Origin: Gordonibacter sp. An230
Lineage (GTDB): Bacteria > Actinomycetota > Coriobacteriia > Coriobacteriales > Eggerthellaceae
Assembly (NCBI RefSeq): GCF_002159915.1
Contig: NZ_NFJP01000013.1
Location: 48,121-112,120, forward strand
Direction of reading: 5' to 3'
DNA: 64,000 bases
In this document: positions 43,687 to 53,341 of the stretch, piece after piece
Layout: every line of letters begins with the position of its first letter
How positions within the stretch are numbered: the first letter of the stretch is position 1
Translations under genes and position numbers: made by a program
Notes under the pieces: model-generated
Database searches by the model: none
What the model saw: only the letters and a program-made list of their open reading frames with translations
Told to the model about the DNA's origin: nothing

Positions 43687-44613
43687 ATGACCGCACGGCA
43701 CACCTCCGAACTCGAGGCGCTCCTCGTTGACGACGCGTTCGACGGCGACGTGTATCCAAACGAACCTATGTCTCGTCATACCATGTATCGCATCGGCGGG
43801 CCGGCGCGCTTTTACGTGCAGGTGGGCTCCGTGGGCGCGCTCAGACACCTCGTGGAGACGTGCGCGCGTACTGGAGTGCCGTGGACGGCCGTGGGGCGAG
43901 GCTCGAACCTGCTCGTTGCCGACGAGGGGTATTCCGGCGTGGTGGTGACGCTCGGGCGTGATTTTCGCACCTGCCGCCTCGACGAGGAGACGAGGCGCTT
44001 CTGCGTGGGTGCGGGCGTGCCGCTGTCCTCAGTGGTGCAAGAGGCGTTTCGCCGATCGCTTGCGGGCCTCGAGTTCGCCGTGGGCACTCCGGGCACCGTG
44101 GGCGGAGCGCTGCGCATGAACGCCGGAACGCGCGAGGAGTGGATCGGTTCGCGCGTGGTGTCGGTGACCACGCTCTCTCCTGACGAGGGTCTCGTGCGTC
44201 GTGCTGGCGATGAGATCGCATGGGGGTATCGGCGAACCTCGTTTCGCTCGGACGAAGTGATCGTGGAATGCGAACTTTCCGTAGAGCCTGCCGACCCGTT
44301 CTTCATCCGCGGTAAGATGGAAGCCTCGCATGCGCGCCGCAAGAAGACGCAGCCGCAGACGGGCCTTTCGTGCGGAAGCGTGTTCCGCAATCCCGAGGGA
44401 TACTCGGCGGGTGCGCTCATCGAGGAGGTCGGCCTCAAGGGGCGCCGCATCGGCGGAGCGCAGGTGTCCGAGGTTCACGCGAACTTCATCGTGAATTCGG
44501 GGGGCGCCACGGCCCGCGACGTGAGGGATCTGATCGAACTGGCACAACGTGAGGTGTACGAGGCGTATGGCATCGAACTACAACCGGAAGTCCGCTTCCT
44601 CGGGTTCGCGTAA
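43687..44613 (+). CDS. murB: UDP-N-acetylenolpyruvoylglucosamine reductase
   Basis: A 308-residue FAD enzyme that completes UDP-MurNAc. FAD-binding YRIGGPARFYV, GRGSNLLVADEG, and GTPGTVGGALRMNAG are clear, and the catalytic GLSCGSVFRNPEG with SEVHANFIVN shows a type IIb (short loop) enzyme. ATG 43687 is preferred; an ATG at 43679 gives only a 3-codon frame. The ftsQ start lies inside its 3' end. Confidence 0.95.
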   Translation: MTARHTSELEALLVDDAFDGDVYPNEPMSRHTMYRIGGPARFYVQVGSVGALRHLVETCARTGVPWTAVGRGSNLLVADEGYSGVVVTLGRDFRTCRLDEETRRFCVGAGVPLSSVVQEAFRRSLAGLEFAVGTPGTVGGALRMNAGTREEWIGSRVVSVTTLSPDEGLVRRAGDEIAWGYRRTSFRSDEVIVECELSVEPADPFFIRGKMEASHARRKKTQPQTGLSCGSVFRNPEGYSAGALIEEVGLKGRRIGGAQVSEVHANFIVNSGGATARDVRDLIELAQREVYEAYGIELQPEVRFLGFA

Positions 44614-45598
44614 GGCGTCCTCGCGCACTCGGGGCGCCTCCCGTCCCTCGTCTGCGCGCTCCTCCTCTTTGGGCGGCTACCGGGCCATCCCTGGCGGCCA
44701 GCTGCCGAAGCGCCGGGGCGCGGGGTCCGGTCGCACGCAGCCTCAAACTCAGACACGCCAGCCTCTGTCGTCAGTGCGCGTAGGCGATCTTGACCGTGTC
44801 GAGCGCAACGCCCGCGCCCAACGCGTCTATCGGCGTCATCTCGTGCGGCTCTCCATCGTTGGCGCGCTTCTGCTCGCGCTCGTGGCAGGCGGCGCGGCGC
44901 TCTACGTCTCCGATGCGTTCGCCATCGAGAGCGTCCAAGTTAGCGGGGTGGAGCATCTGACCGCCACCGAGATGACCGAACTCGCCGCCGTGCCTGCGGA
45001 CACGACGCTTCTGCGCGTCGACACGGGCGCTATTCGCGACCGCTTGCTCAAGGACGCATGGGTGGAGAGCGTCGAGGTGCGGCGCGTGTTCCCCCATACG
45101 CTCGAGCTCGTCGTCGTCGAGCGCACCATCGCCGCCGTCGTCGAGGTTCCCACGGAGGACGCCGAGTCCACGCAGGACTGGGCGGTTGCTTCGGACGGCA
45201 TGTGGCTCATGCCCATCCCTCCGAGGGACTCCGAAGCCGGCAAGAGCGTCAGCCCCAAAGTGTACGAGGATGCCGAGAGCGTGCTGCGCATCGTCGATGT
45301 CCCATACGGGACGAGCCCTGCGACGGGCGCGTACTGCACCGATGCGAATGTCAACAACGCTTTGTCCATCGTCGCCGGTATGACCACCGATCTGGCGGGG
45401 CAGGTGCGCGCCGTCGCCGCCACGGAGACGGAGTCGACCACGCTCACGCTCGAGAGCGGCGTCGAGATCGTGTTCGGCTCGGCCGAGAACATCCGTGACA
45501 AAGAGCGAGTTTGCCTCAAGATCATGGAAGAGCATCCCGACGTCGTCTACATCAACGTGCGCGTGGTCGATCGGCCCACCTGGCGCTCTCCGTCGTAG
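44567..45598 (+). CDS. ftsQ: Division protein FtsQ/DivIB
   Basis: A 343-residue bitopic protein. A serine/arginine-rich cytoplasmic region (1-90), one membrane helix (about 95-117), the POTRA domain beginning AIESVQVSGVEHLTATEM, and the FtsQ beta domain with EVRRVFPHTLELVVVERTIA. It joins FtsL in the divisome and regulates FtsWI. ATG 44567 overlaps murB by 47 bases; GTG 44549 is another possible start. It is the last gene before the 1.27-kb gap that separates it from ftsZ. Confidence 0.9.
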   Translation: MASNYNRKSASSGSRKASSRTRGASRPSSARSSSLGGYRAIPGGQLPKRRGAGSGRTQPQTQTRQPLSSVRVGDLDRVERNARAQRVYRRHLVRLSIVGALLLALVAGGAALYVSDAFAIESVQVSGVEHLTATEMTELAAVPADTTLLRVDTGAIRDRLLKDAWVESVEVRRVFPHTLELVVVERTIAAVVEVPTEDAESTQDWAVASDGMWLMPIPPRDSEAGKSVSPKVYEDAESVLRIVDVPYGTSPATGAYCTDANVNNALSIVAGMTTDLAGQVRAVAATETESTTLTLESGVEIVFGSAENIRDKERVCLKIMEEHPDVVYINVRVVDRPTWRSPS

Positions 45599-46773
45599 GA
45601 ACCCTGCTCATGCTCCACGCCGTGTCGGCGCCGTCGCGCGCTGCCGACACCCGAGCTCCGGGCCATTGTCCGGGATCCGATTTGCCGCGGCATCGCCGTG
45701 CGTCTGTGCCCCCCCCCATCGACAAAAGGATCAGCGCTTCGATGCCGCCTCAGACGATCCCGCGCCCCCGGATTCTGCGTGTCGCTTCCTCTACGCGTTG
45801 CGCGCGGCGCTCGGGCGACTTGGGCGTCGTCATGCTGCCAAGCAGCATGCTCCTCCATACGGCCGCCTCCCCTTCGCATGCTGCCGTTCTCTCCTTTGCC
45901 TTTCCGTCTTCTCGCTCCTGCTGCTCGAACAGCCTGCTTCGCAGGGGCGTTCGGCGTTCGGAGGCAAGTCGATGTCGGAAAGGACGCGGGTCCGCGGACG
46001 CGCCGAAGGGGAGGGCCTCGGTGCGCCTTGCGGCTGCTGGGGTGATTCTTGCGCAAAAGATTTCGCTTTGCTGCCGGTGGGCGGGCGAAAGGAGGGTGCT
46101 TGCGGGTCTTTCGCTGGCGTGATCGCTGCGTCGATCTTTTCAATCTGGCAACGCCGCGTGCAGCCGTCCAGGAGTGAAAAACACCGGTCGTCTCGGTAGC
46201 GGTCTGGTGAATTTCGCCGCAAAAGAGGTTCGTCCGCCGTTCAACCGAAATCGACGTGAGCCGGCGTTTTTCGTGCTCCGGCTCGAGCCCCTTGCGACCG
46301 TGCGGGCGGAGGCCGCTGCGCTGGGCGAGGGCTCTTTCGAATGCCGGCGGGGTTTCGCGCGGCGGGCCTGCATGGCCTTTGCCGATCTTGGTTTGGCGGC
46401 GGTTGGGGCCTTCCGGGCCGGCGGTTCCTCGTCGATGGCGTTTTCGGCACCCTCTCCGCGCGGGGAGGGTACGTCGATCGTTGAGGGCGACGCGTGGGGC
46501 ATAGCCGTGATCCGGCCCCGCTTTTCAGGCGGGGGTGAAATCCGAAGGACGATGTGGCCGAAGCTCGCAGCCGGCAGGGCGGCCTGGGCGTGTTTGCGAC
46601 CTTTGGACGCGATGTTGCGAGAAGGGCCGGGTCGTTGCAAACGCCGAAGAGCAGACGCCGAGGCGATGCGAAGGAGGGGGCGTTGCGAAACCGTCCACCG
46701 TTTTGTCGTTGCCGTTTGCGCCGTGTGCGGATTTCGTATTGTGGACGTGCGGTTTTCATTGTCACAGCGCAAT
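45599..46773. other. Gene-free gap between ftsQ and ftsZ
   Basis: About 1.2 kb with no convincing gene, although frames up to 209 codons exist by chance in GC-rich DNA. It holds a run of nine C (45709-45717), an imperfect palindrome (46449-46470) and several TTGCGA-like words at 46590-46720. In most dcw clusters ftsA or nothing stands here. Confidence 0.55.
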
Positions 46774-46801
46774 TTGCAAATGGGTTGTCATCGTGTACAA
46801 T
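46774..46801 (+). promoter_or_regulatory. ftsZ promoter
   Basis: TTGCAA (46774-46779), a 16-bp spacer and TACAAT (46796-46801), 68 bases before the ftsZ start. This supports ftsZ being transcribed independently of the upstream mur/fts genes. Confidence 0.65.
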
Positions 46802-46869
46802 AACCGCACGTGAGTGTACCCACGAAGGGAAACGCAGCATTTGAAATCGCAGCAGGTGTGGAGGATACA

Positions 46870-48006
46870 ATGCCAAACAAGATAGGTTCCGAGCATTTGG
46901 CGGTCATCAAGGTCGTCGGCGTCGGTGGCGGCGGCACGAATGCCGTGAACCGCATGGTCGAGGCCGGCGTGCGCGGCGTGGAGTTTATCGCCGTGAACAC
47001 CGATCGCCAGGCGCTGCTCATGTCGGATGCCGACAAAACGATCCACATCGGCGAGGAGCTGACGCGCGGTCTTGGCGCCGGTGCGAATCCCGAAGTGGGA
47101 TGCCAGGCGGCCGAGGAGAGCCGCGCCGAGATTCGCGAGGCCCTCGCCGAGGCGGACATGGTGTTCGTCACGGCCGGCGAGGGAGGCGGCACGGGCACGG
47201 GCGCCGCGCCCATCATCGCCGAGATCGCGCGCGAGGAGATCGGCGCGCTCACGGTTGGCATCGTCACCAAGCCCTTTTCGTTCGAGGGACGCACCCGCCG
47301 CAACCAGGCGGAGCAGGGCATCGATCTCCTATCGCAGAAGGTTGACACCCTCATCGTCATCCCGAACGACCGTTTGCTCGAGATCGTCGACAAGAAGACG
47401 AGCATGCTCGATGCGTTCCGCATCGCCGACGACACGCTGCGACAGGGCATCCAGGGCGTTACGGACCTCATCACCATTCCGGGCCTCATCAACCTCGACT
47501 TCGCCGACATCCGCACGGTCATGAAGGATGCCGGCACTGCCATGATGGGCATCGGGCTGTCATCGGGAGAGAATCGCGCGCTCGACGCCGCCCAGCAGGC
47601 TACGAACTCGAACTTGCTCGAAGCGTCCATCGCTGGCGCGTCGCGTGTCCTGTTCTCCATCGCAGGTGGTCCCGACCTCACGTTGACCGAGGTCGATGAG
47701 GCCGCTCGCACAGTCGAAGCGTGCGCCGACGAGAACGCAAACATCATCTACGGTCAGATCATCGACGAGAGCATGCAGGACCAGGTGCGTATCACCGTTA
47801 TAGCGACGGGCTTCAAGATGGGCGCTCCGCAGCAGTCTTCGATGGATTTCTCGCGCAAGGACCTGTTCGCTTCGACCGCCGCCCCCGAGCCTGCCGTGCA
47901 AGCGGCGAGCGCTCCGACGTATTCGTCGTACTCGGGATCCGGCTCCGCATCGGGTCGTTTCGCCGACGAGGATTACATCCCCGACTTCCTCAAGCGCCAA
48001 CGGTAG
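46870..48006 (+). CDS. ftsZ: Cell division GTPase FtsZ
   Basis: A 378-residue tubulin-like GTPase that forms the Z ring. The GTP signature GGGTGTG is at residues 105-111, with [16 protein letters not shown] at the start and [11 protein letters not shown] as the T7/synergy region. A Ser/Ala-rich linker ends in the conserved C-terminal peptide [13 protein letters not shown], the docking site for SepF. ATG 46870 has GGAGGA directly upstream; GTG 46810 would add 20 residues with no site. Its own promoter lies at 46774-46801. Confidence 0.97.
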   Translation: MPNKIGSEHLAVIKVVGVGGGGTNAVNRMVEAGVRGVEFIAVNTDRQALLMSDADKTIHIGEELTRGLGAGANPEVGCQAAEESRAEIREALAEADMVFVTAGEGGGTGTGAAPIIAEIAREEIGALTVGIVTKPFSFEGRTRRNQAEQGIDLLSQKVDTLIVIPNDRLLEIVDKKTSMLDAFRIADDTLRQGIQGVTDLITIPGLINLDFADIRTVMKDAGTAMMGIGLSSGENRALDAAQQATNSNLLEASIAGASRVLFSIAGGPDLTLTEVDEAARTVEACADENANIIYGQIIDESMQDQVRITVIATGFKMGAPQQSSMDFSRKDLFASTAAPEPAVQAASAPTYSSYSGSGSASGRFADEDYIPDFLKRQR

Positions 48007-48020
48007 CGAACGTTCGCCGC

Positions 48021-48866
48021 ATGGACGCGATCTGCCGCTTGCCAGCTCCGCATCTGAACGCGCGCCGTTTCGGCGCGCGTTCTCTTCCCGCGCTCACCGA
48101 CGACGCTCTGTTCGAAACCGTGGGGGTGCGCGTGGCGTTCACCGGCCGCGAAGGCGGTGTGAGCGCTTCGCCTTTCGCTTCCCTCAATCTCGGCGACCAT
48201 GTTGGAGATGACGCGCGGGCTGTCGACCGCAATCGCGCGCTCCTCCTCGAGGCCCTTGGCGCCGACAGGCTGCCCCTTGTCGTGCCGAGCCAGGTGCACG
48301 GCGATGCTGTGGTGGATGTGGGCGATGCCGCACCCGAGGTCGTGGAGGCTGCGCGTGCCCAGGCGCGTGCGGGCGCCGACGCCGTTGCTGTGGCGGTTCC
48401 AGGCGTGGCGGCGCTTTTGTGCTTCGCGGATTGCCTCCCCGTCGTCATCGTGTCGCCCACCGGCCGCTTTGCGGTCGTGCACGCGGGGTGGCGCGGCGTC
48501 GTGGGTGGCATCGCGACGAAGGTCGTGAGGTTGATGGCGGAGCGAGACGCTGAGGAAGTGGGCGAGCGGGCTGAAGGCGGCTTCAACGTGTACGTGGGGC
48601 CGCACATCTGCTCTAGGTGCTTCGAGACGGGAGAGGACGTGCGCGCACGCTTTGTCGAGCGCTTCGGCGAGGCTGTCTGCCCTGACGAGCGCCATATCGA
48701 TCTGTTCGATGCGCTCAGACGCGACCTTTTGGACGTTGGGATCGTGTCCGAGCGCATCGTCCATGCGAGCGCATGCACCAAGTGCGAGTCCGAAAAATAC
48801 TATTCCTTCCGTGCTGAGGGCGGCGTCTGCGGACGCCACGGCGCGGTGGCGTTTCGGGAGGTTTGA
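48021..48866 (+). CDS. pgeF: Peptidoglycan editing factor PgeF (YfiH/DUF152 family)
   Basis: A 281-residue protein of the multicopper-oxidase-like DUF152 family, known in E. coli to remove wrongly placed L-serine from peptidoglycan precursors. Family marks are PSQVHGDAVVDV, CFADCLPVVI and VVHAGWRGVVGGIATK, supplying the His-Cys-His metal site. The C-terminal CTKCESEKYYSFRAEGGVCGRH is typical. It starts 14 bases after ftsZ, a conserved neighbour in Gram-positives. The yggS start follows one base after the stop. Confidence 0.92.
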   Translation: MDAICRLPAPHLNARRFGARSLPALTDDALFETVGVRVAFTGREGGVSASPFASLNLGDHVGDDARAVDRNRALLLEALGADRLPLVVPSQVHGDAVVDVGDAAPEVVEAARAQARAGADAVAVAVPGVAALLCFADCLPVVIVSPTGRFAVVHAGWRGVVGGIATKVVRLMAERDAEEVGERAEGGFNVYVGPHICSRCFETGEDVRARFVERFGEAVCPDERHIDLFDALRRDLLDVGIVSERIVHASACTKCESEKYYSFRAEGGVCGRHGAVAFREV

Positions 48867-48867
48867 T

Positions 48868-49572
48868 ATGGGATTCCAAGAGCGCTACGAACGCGTGCTC
48901 GCCGATGTGGCCGCTTGCTGCGCGCAGGTGGGGCGTGATCCGCGCGAGGTGCGCGTGGTCGCAGTGTCGAAGGCGGCTGACGCCGACGCGTTGGGCCGCG
49001 CGATCGCAGCCGGCGTGCGCGACTTCGGCGAGAATCGTCCGGATCCTCTCCTGGAGAGGTCCGCGCGCTTTCCTGGACAAGCTTGGCACTTTATCGGCAA
49101 CATCCAATCGCGTCGCATTCCCGATATTGTGAGGTCCTCGACGCTTGTCCACTCGCTTTTCCAGGAGCGTCACGCAGCGAAGTTCGAGGCGGCGGCTGCA
49201 GAGGTCGGCAAGGTTCAGGACGTTCTTCTGGAAGTGAACGTGTCGGGCGAGGCCAGTAAGAGCGGCCTGGCGCCCGAGGATGTCTCCGCGATGCTCGCGC
49301 GCTGTGCGTCTTTGCCCCATGTGCGCGTGCGTGGCCTCATGACGATGGCCCCACAGGGCGATCTCGCGATGGCACGGGAGTGCTTCGAAGGGCTTGCGCG
49401 ACTGCGCGATGAGCTCAGGAGCGGCCTTGACGGCGAGCGCGCGGCGCAGTTCAATGATCTTTCTATGGGCATGAGCGAAGATTGGCGCGAGGCCGTGGCG
49501 GCGGGCGCTACCATAGTGCGCATCGGTCGAGCCCTCTTCGATGACTCTTTCGGAGGGGATCCTCGTTCATGA
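48868..49572 (+). CDS. YggS family PLP homeostasis protein
   Basis: A 234-residue single-domain PLP-binding protein of the YggS/PROSC family, which keeps free pyridoxal phosphate in balance and has no known catalysis. The PLP lysine is in VVAVSKAADADAL; DFGENRPDPLLE, WHFIGNIQSRRI, RGLMTMAP and LSMGMSEDW follow as in all members. Starts one base after pgeF, so the two are probably translated together. The gene lies beside sepF in many Gram-positive dcw regions. Confidence 0.93.
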   Translation: MGFQERYERVLADVAACCAQVGRDPREVRVVAVSKAADADALGRAIAAGVRDFGENRPDPLLERSARFPGQAWHFIGNIQSRRIPDIVRSSTLVHSLFQERHAAKFEAAAAEVGKVQDVLLEVNVSGEASKSGLAPEDVSAMLARCASLPHVRVRGLMTMAPQGDLAMARECFEGLARLRDELRSGLDGERAAQFNDLSMGMSEDWREAVAAGATIVRIGRALFDDSFGGDPRS

Positions 49573-49644
49573 CCATGCGCGGTTCGGCAACGTGAAACGC
49601 AACGGCGGTTCGACCGCCGGATGAAACGAAGCAGGTGTGACGGT

Positions 49645-50514
49645 ATGGAGCTGCCAAAGATCAAGAAATCGGAGCATGGAGTGCTCGACGGCATCAAATC
49701 CAAGCTTGGCTTTGCCAATGCGGGCCAAGGGTATGATGACTACGACGACGATTACGACGGCGATTACGGTGAGTACGGCGACGATTACGCTGCGGTCGAT
49801 GATCGCGACGATGATGCGCCTGGCTCGCGCTACGATCCCTATGCTCCCATCACGACGCGGCCGGCCCGTGCATCCCGGGCGCGCGCCTCTTCTCGTGGAG
49901 CCGGGGTGGTTCCTCCGAAACTCGTCTCGATCGATGACGTTCGCGCTCGTACGCAAGTTCCCGAGAGCCTCACCCGCGATCCTCTCCCGCCGCGTCGTGT
50001 GACTTCGAGCCCGCTGCGCGAGCGCACGATGGTCGATGCCGATACGCCGGTGCCCGCAAACACCCCCAACGCTCGCGCTGCCTCCGCCTCGGCCCGCGAA
50101 CGTTCGGAGAGCCTGAATGCGCTGTTTTCCTCCACGGCGGAGGAAGCCTCCTCCGCCGCATCCGCTCCTGCAGCCTCGTCTGCTTCGGCGACGTCGTTCG
50201 ACCCCTATGAGGCGCTCACCGGAACAGGGTCGGCGAAGCATGATCCTTCGCGCTCGCTCACGGTGCTCAAGCCTGCCAGCTACGGCGAGGTCGAGCGCAT
50301 CGCGAAGGCGCTCAAGGCCGGCGACGCAGTTGTGCTCGCGTTGCGCAACACGCCCGATGCTTTGGCGAAGCGCATTCTCGATTTCTCGTTCGGCGTATCG
50401 AGCGCCCTCGATGCGAGCGTTGACTGCGTGGCCGACAAGGTGTTTGTCATCGCGCGCGGCTCGGGACTCACCGAATCCGAACGCGCGAGCCTTCGTAACC
50501 AAGGAGTTCTGTGA
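49645..50514 (+). CDS. sepF: Cell division protein SepF
   Basis: A 289-residue SepF, the membrane anchor and bundler of FtsZ in bacteria without FtsA. The C-terminal SepF domain (about 205-289) reads SLTVLKPASYGEVERIAKAL and ILDFSFGVSSALDASVDCVA. The N-terminal amphipathic start and a very acidic Asp/Tyr stretch (about residues 30-60) are followed by a long disordered Ser/Arg/Pro linker, making it about twice the length of Bacillus SepF. ATG 49645 has GCAGGTG upstream; ATG 49621 lacks a site. Confidence 0.9.
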   Translation: MELPKIKKSEHGVLDGIKSKLGFANAGQGYDDYDDDYDGDYGEYGDDYAAVDDRDDDAPGSRYDPYAPITTRPARASRARASSRGAGVVPPKLVSIDDVRARTQVPESLTRDPLPPRRVTSSPLRERTMVDADTPVPANTPNARAASASARERSESLNALFSSTAEEASSAASAPAASSASATSFDPYEALTGTGSAKHDPSRSLTVLKPASYGEVERIAKALKAGDAVVLALRNTPDALAKRILDFSFGVSSALDASVDCVADKVFVIARGSGLTESERASLRNQGVL

Positions 50515-50554
50515 TGGCCACGCGCCATCAGGATAGATCGAAGGAGCCTGTTCC

Positions 50555-50815
50555 GTGCTGAGCCTGAAGTACCTTATCGTATCGCTTGCCGACGCATACA
50601 GCATGCTGCTGTTCGTGTACGTGCTCATGTCGTGGTTTCCAACCGACCGGGGCATCCTCGCGGACATCAACAACGTGCTTTCGAAGGTCTGCGATCCGTA
50701 TCTCAACCTCTTCAAAAGGATGATACCCCCGCTTGGAGGTATGGTGGACGTCACTCCCATCATAGCCCTGCTTGTATTACAATTAGGAGTACGTTTGCTG
50801 ATAAACTTGTTTTAA
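50555..50815 (+). CDS. YggT family membrane protein
   Basis: An 86-residue membrane protein with two helices (about 5-25 and 63-85) and the YggT signature MSWFPTDRGILADINNVLSK, DPYLNLFKRMIPP. Family members sit between sepF and divIVA in many Gram-positives and are linked with division or osmotic tolerance, mechanism unknown. GTG 50555 is preceded by AAGGAG. Confidence 0.92.
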   Translation: MLSLKYLIVSLADAYSMLLFVYVLMSWFPTDRGILADINNVLSKVCDPYLNLFKRMIPPLGGMVDVTPIIALLVLQLGVRLLINLF

Positions 50816-50864
50816 TGCATAGAATCGTGTTCGTGCAGGTGCGGACAGGACGAAGGGACGACAG

Positions 50865-51677
50865 ATGGCAATAACCTCGGCTGAGATTCACAACCAAAGC
50901 TTCTCGATCGACCGCAAGGGTTACGATGTCGACGAAGTGGACGTGTTCCTCGAGCGTGTCGCCGACGAGATCGACGGCATGAATGCTCAAATCGCCCAGC
51001 TTGAGAACCAGCTTGAGGACAGTCGCTTCGACGGCTTCGACAAGCCGGCTCGAGTCGAGGCTCCCGTTGTCGAAGCCGACGAGAGCGCCCTTGCGGAGAA
51101 GGACGAGCGCATTGCCGAGCTCGAGCGTCAGCTCGAGGCCAAGAAAGCCGATGACAACGCGATCGCCCAGGCGCTCATTATTGCTCAGCGTTCCGCCGAT
51201 GAGATTATCGCCAATGCGAATGCCCAGGCTGCCGCTACGGTCAAAGAGGCCGAGGAGGAAGCCGCGCGCATTGTGGGCAAGGCCGAAACCGAGAAGCAGA
51301 AGGTGCTCGACGCCATCAAGAAGCTCGAGGATGATCGCGAGGATGCGCGCGAGGAGTACCAAGAGTTGCTTTCCGACTTCATCAATGACGCCACGCGCAA
51401 GCTGGCGGAGATCGGCGGTTCGTTTCCCTCTCAGAGCATCGTGTCGACGAGTGCCCATGCCCGTCCGACCGCTGCCGCAGAGGATGGGTCGGCGAGCCAT
51501 GCGGGCTCTTCGGCCCAAGTCCCCATCAACCGGGACGGTACCAGTGGCTATACCACGCCGCAAACGACTGCGGGTGCAGTCGTGGCGCCCGCCACGCCGA
51601 AACCCTCGGGAGTCGAGAAAGACCTCTCCGGTTTCGGTGACGCTGACGATGATTTCGAGTTCGAAGAGATCGACTAG
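50865..51677 (+). CDS. divIVA: DivIVA domain polar/septal scaffold protein
   Basis: A 270-residue cytoplasmic coiled-coil protein. The N-terminal DivIVA lipid-binding domain is AEIHNQSFSIDRKGYDVDEV, then DVFLERVADEIDGM. Two coiled-coil stretches follow (about 35-55 and 75-180), then a disordered tail ending in an acidic segment, DADDDFEFEEID. It binds curved membrane and recruits cell wall or division proteins. It closes the dcw cluster; a strong terminator follows 40 bases after the stop. Confidence 0.95.
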   Translation: MAITSAEIHNQSFSIDRKGYDVDEVDVFLERVADEIDGMNAQIAQLENQLEDSRFDGFDKPARVEAPVVEADESALAEKDERIAELERQLEAKKADDNAIAQALIIAQRSADEIIANANAQAAATVKEAEEEAARIVGKAETEKQKVLDAIKKLEDDREDAREEYQELLSDFINDATRKLAEIGGSFPSQSIVSTSAHARPTAAAEDGSASHAGSSAQVPINRDGTSGYTTPQTTAGAVVAPATPKPSGVEKDLSGFGDADDDFEFEEID

Positions 51678-51717
51678 CATCTTCGTTGGAGTAGTGGCGA
51701 CCCATGCGGTAATGCAG

Positions 51718-51748
51718 AAGGCCCTCGCTGTTGGAGCGCGAGGGCCTT
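51718..51748. terminator. Terminator between divIVA and rnpB
   Basis: AAGGCCCTCGC (51718-51728) pairs with GCGAGGGCCTT (51738-51748) over 11 bp, followed on the plus strand by TTCG. It ends the dcw transcript and may also end rnpB from the other side. Confidence 0.85.
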
Positions 51749-51789
51749 TTCGTGCGTGCGCTGCGCCGAAATGCGGTTCGCTGTCGTCG

Positions 51790-52151
51790 AGGCGAGCGGG
51801 CCGATAAGCCGGGTTCTGTCGTTGGACGGCCATTTATCTCGAACGCTTGTCGCCAAGCGCCTCAAGCACGCAACCCGAACGCACGACGGGCAACCGTGTC
51901 GCGTTCCTATTTGCGCTTGCTCCGGATGGGGTTTTCCAAGCCGCGCCGTTGCCGACGCGCTGGTGCGCTCTTACCGCACCGTTTCAGCTTTTCTCCCGTT
52001 GCCGCGCGCCGAAGCGCGTGTTCGCGGGGGAGTTTCCTTTTCTGTGGCACTGTCCGTCGGGTCGCCCCGCCCAGCCGTTAGCTGGCATCCTGCCCTGTGG
52101 AGCCCGGACTTTCCTCGCACCGCGGTGCGCGGCCGCCTGGCCCGCTCGCGT
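51790..52151 (-). ncRNA. rnpB: RNase P RNA, bacterial class A
   Basis: The catalytic RNA of RNase P, which matures tRNA 5' ends. On the minus strand, GAGGAAAGTCCGGGCTCC (52100-52117) is the P4 5' strand with the CR-I region and ACAGAACCCGGCTTA (51805-51819) is the 3' P4 partner. The outer P1 stem is GGCCCGCTCGC (51792-51802 complement) with GCGAGCGGGCC (52139-52149 complement). A TAGAAT -10 hexamer on the minus strand at 52157-52162 fits transcription starting at about 52150. Ends are approximate to a few bases. Confidence 0.95.
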
Positions 52152-52407
52152 ACGGTATTCTAGCATGCGGAGGCTGCGTTCGCGAGAAGAATCCTCTCCA
52201 GCCGCCTTTCGCGGGTCGATGCTGTTCGGAATCGCGCTTGCCGTGCGCATGTCTTTCTTCGCCGGATGCGGTTCGCGTTCGGACGCGCATATGGTATTCT
52301 GGCAAAATTCGATGCCGATCACAGGGGTTTTGCGTGGTTGCCGGTAGGTATCGCTTTGCTGTTTCCCGACAAAGCGTTTTCCGGTTTTCCGAGAGAGGGG
52401 TTCGCTT

Positions 52408-53040
52408 ATGAAGACCTGCGCGCTCGTAGGGGCCGCCGATTTCAACGCCGCCGATTTCGTCGCGCGCCGCGAGGCGGGCGCGTTCAGCTTCGTCATCGCC
52501 GTCGATGCGGGGTTCGCGCACCTCGAGGGCATCGGCGTGGCGCCGGACATGGCCGTGGGCGACTTCGACTCGCTCGGATACGTGCCGAAGTGTCGCCGCG
52601 TGTCGCGTCACCCTATAAAGAAGGACAAAAGCGACATGGAGCTTGCCATGGAGAAAGCCGTCGATTGGGGGCATGGCGAGCTTTTTGTGTACGGGGCGCT
52701 GTCGGGGCGGCTCGACCATACGGTCGCGAATCTGCAGCTGTTCGCGAAGTTCTCGGAACGGGACGTTCTCGTCACCGGCATCGGCGGCGATTTCGCCGTG
52801 CGGCTCCTCACCGGCCCCGATGTGTTCGAGCTGCCGGAAGGGCTGGATGCGGGCACGGTGTCGGTGTTGTCGATGAGCGATAAAGCGGAAGGCGTCATCG
52901 AGTCGGGTTTGCTCTACTCCATTGACGACGAGCCTCTTTCCGCGCGCACCTCTCGCGGGCTGTCCAACGAGTTGACGGGTCAACCTGCCGTCGTTGCCGT
53001 TGAGAAGGGCACCCTTTGCGTCTTCCATCCGTTGGGGTAA
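52408..53040 (+). CDS. thiN: Thiamine pyrophosphokinase
   Basis: A 210-residue TPK that converts thiamine to thiamine pyrophosphate. Family motifs: VIAVDAGFAHLEGIGVAPDM, VGDFDSLG, HPIKKDKSDMELAMEKA and YGALSGRLDHTVANLQL, the last carrying the catalytic and dimer-interface residues. Length is typical (210-220). It sits between rnpB and the small regulator pair, about 0.7 kb from the riboswitch-controlled thi genes, so it is probably on its own transcript. GAGAGG stands before ATG 52408. Confidence 0.93.
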   Translation: MKTCALVGAADFNAADFVARREAGAFSFVIAVDAGFAHLEGIGVAPDMAVGDFDSLGYVPKCRRVSRHPIKKDKSDMELAMEKAVDWGHGELFVYGALSGRLDHTVANLQLFAKFSERDVLVTGIGGDFAVRLLTGPDVFELPEGLDAGTVSVLSMSDKAEGVIESGLLYSIDDEPLSARTSRGLSNELTGQPAVVAVEKGTLCVFHPLG

Positions 53041-53076
53041 CGCTGCGTTTGCCGTTTGGGAATGCGACGTGCGACA

Positions 53077-53295
53077 CTACGGGCGTTCTTCCAGCCGTTT
53101 GCCTATTGTCGAAGTGATTTCGTCGAAGGGGATTTCGAGCGCATGGGCGTAATCGAACAATTCGTGCAGGTGCAGGCTGCGCTCCCCGGTCTCGATCTTC
53201 GATACGTAGGACTGGGCCTTTCCCAAGCGCTCTGAGAGTTGCATCTGAGTCAAACCTGTTTCTACCCGCAACTTCCGCAGGCAATCGCCGACCAT
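53077..53295 (-). CDS. XRE-family helix-turn-helix regulator
   Basis: A 72-residue DNA-binding protein that is almost only a helix-turn-helix: LRKLRVETGLTQMQLSERLG, then KAQSYVSKIETGERSL. A short acidic/basic tail follows. ATG 53295 has AGGAA five bases upstream; an in-frame ATG at 53352 would run through the operator and promoter and is rejected. The 23-bp palindrome 53342-53364 lies 47 bases before its start and 29 before the divergent small membrane gene, so it probably represses both. Confidence 0.82.
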   Translation of the reverse strand: MVGDCLRKLRVETGLTQMQLSERLGKAQSYVSKIETGERSLHLHELFDYAHALEIPFDEITSTIGKRLEERP

Positions 53296-53341
53296 TCTGT
53301 TCCTGTTCGCGTCCACGCGGAAAACAATATGGTATAAAGTG

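Noticed and set aside
46174..46803. A 209-codon plus-strand frame in the ftsQ-ftsZ gap
   Set aside because: No ribosome binding site, arginine-rich and low-order sequence, overlaps the ftsZ promoter and includes a palindrome typical of non-coding DNA.
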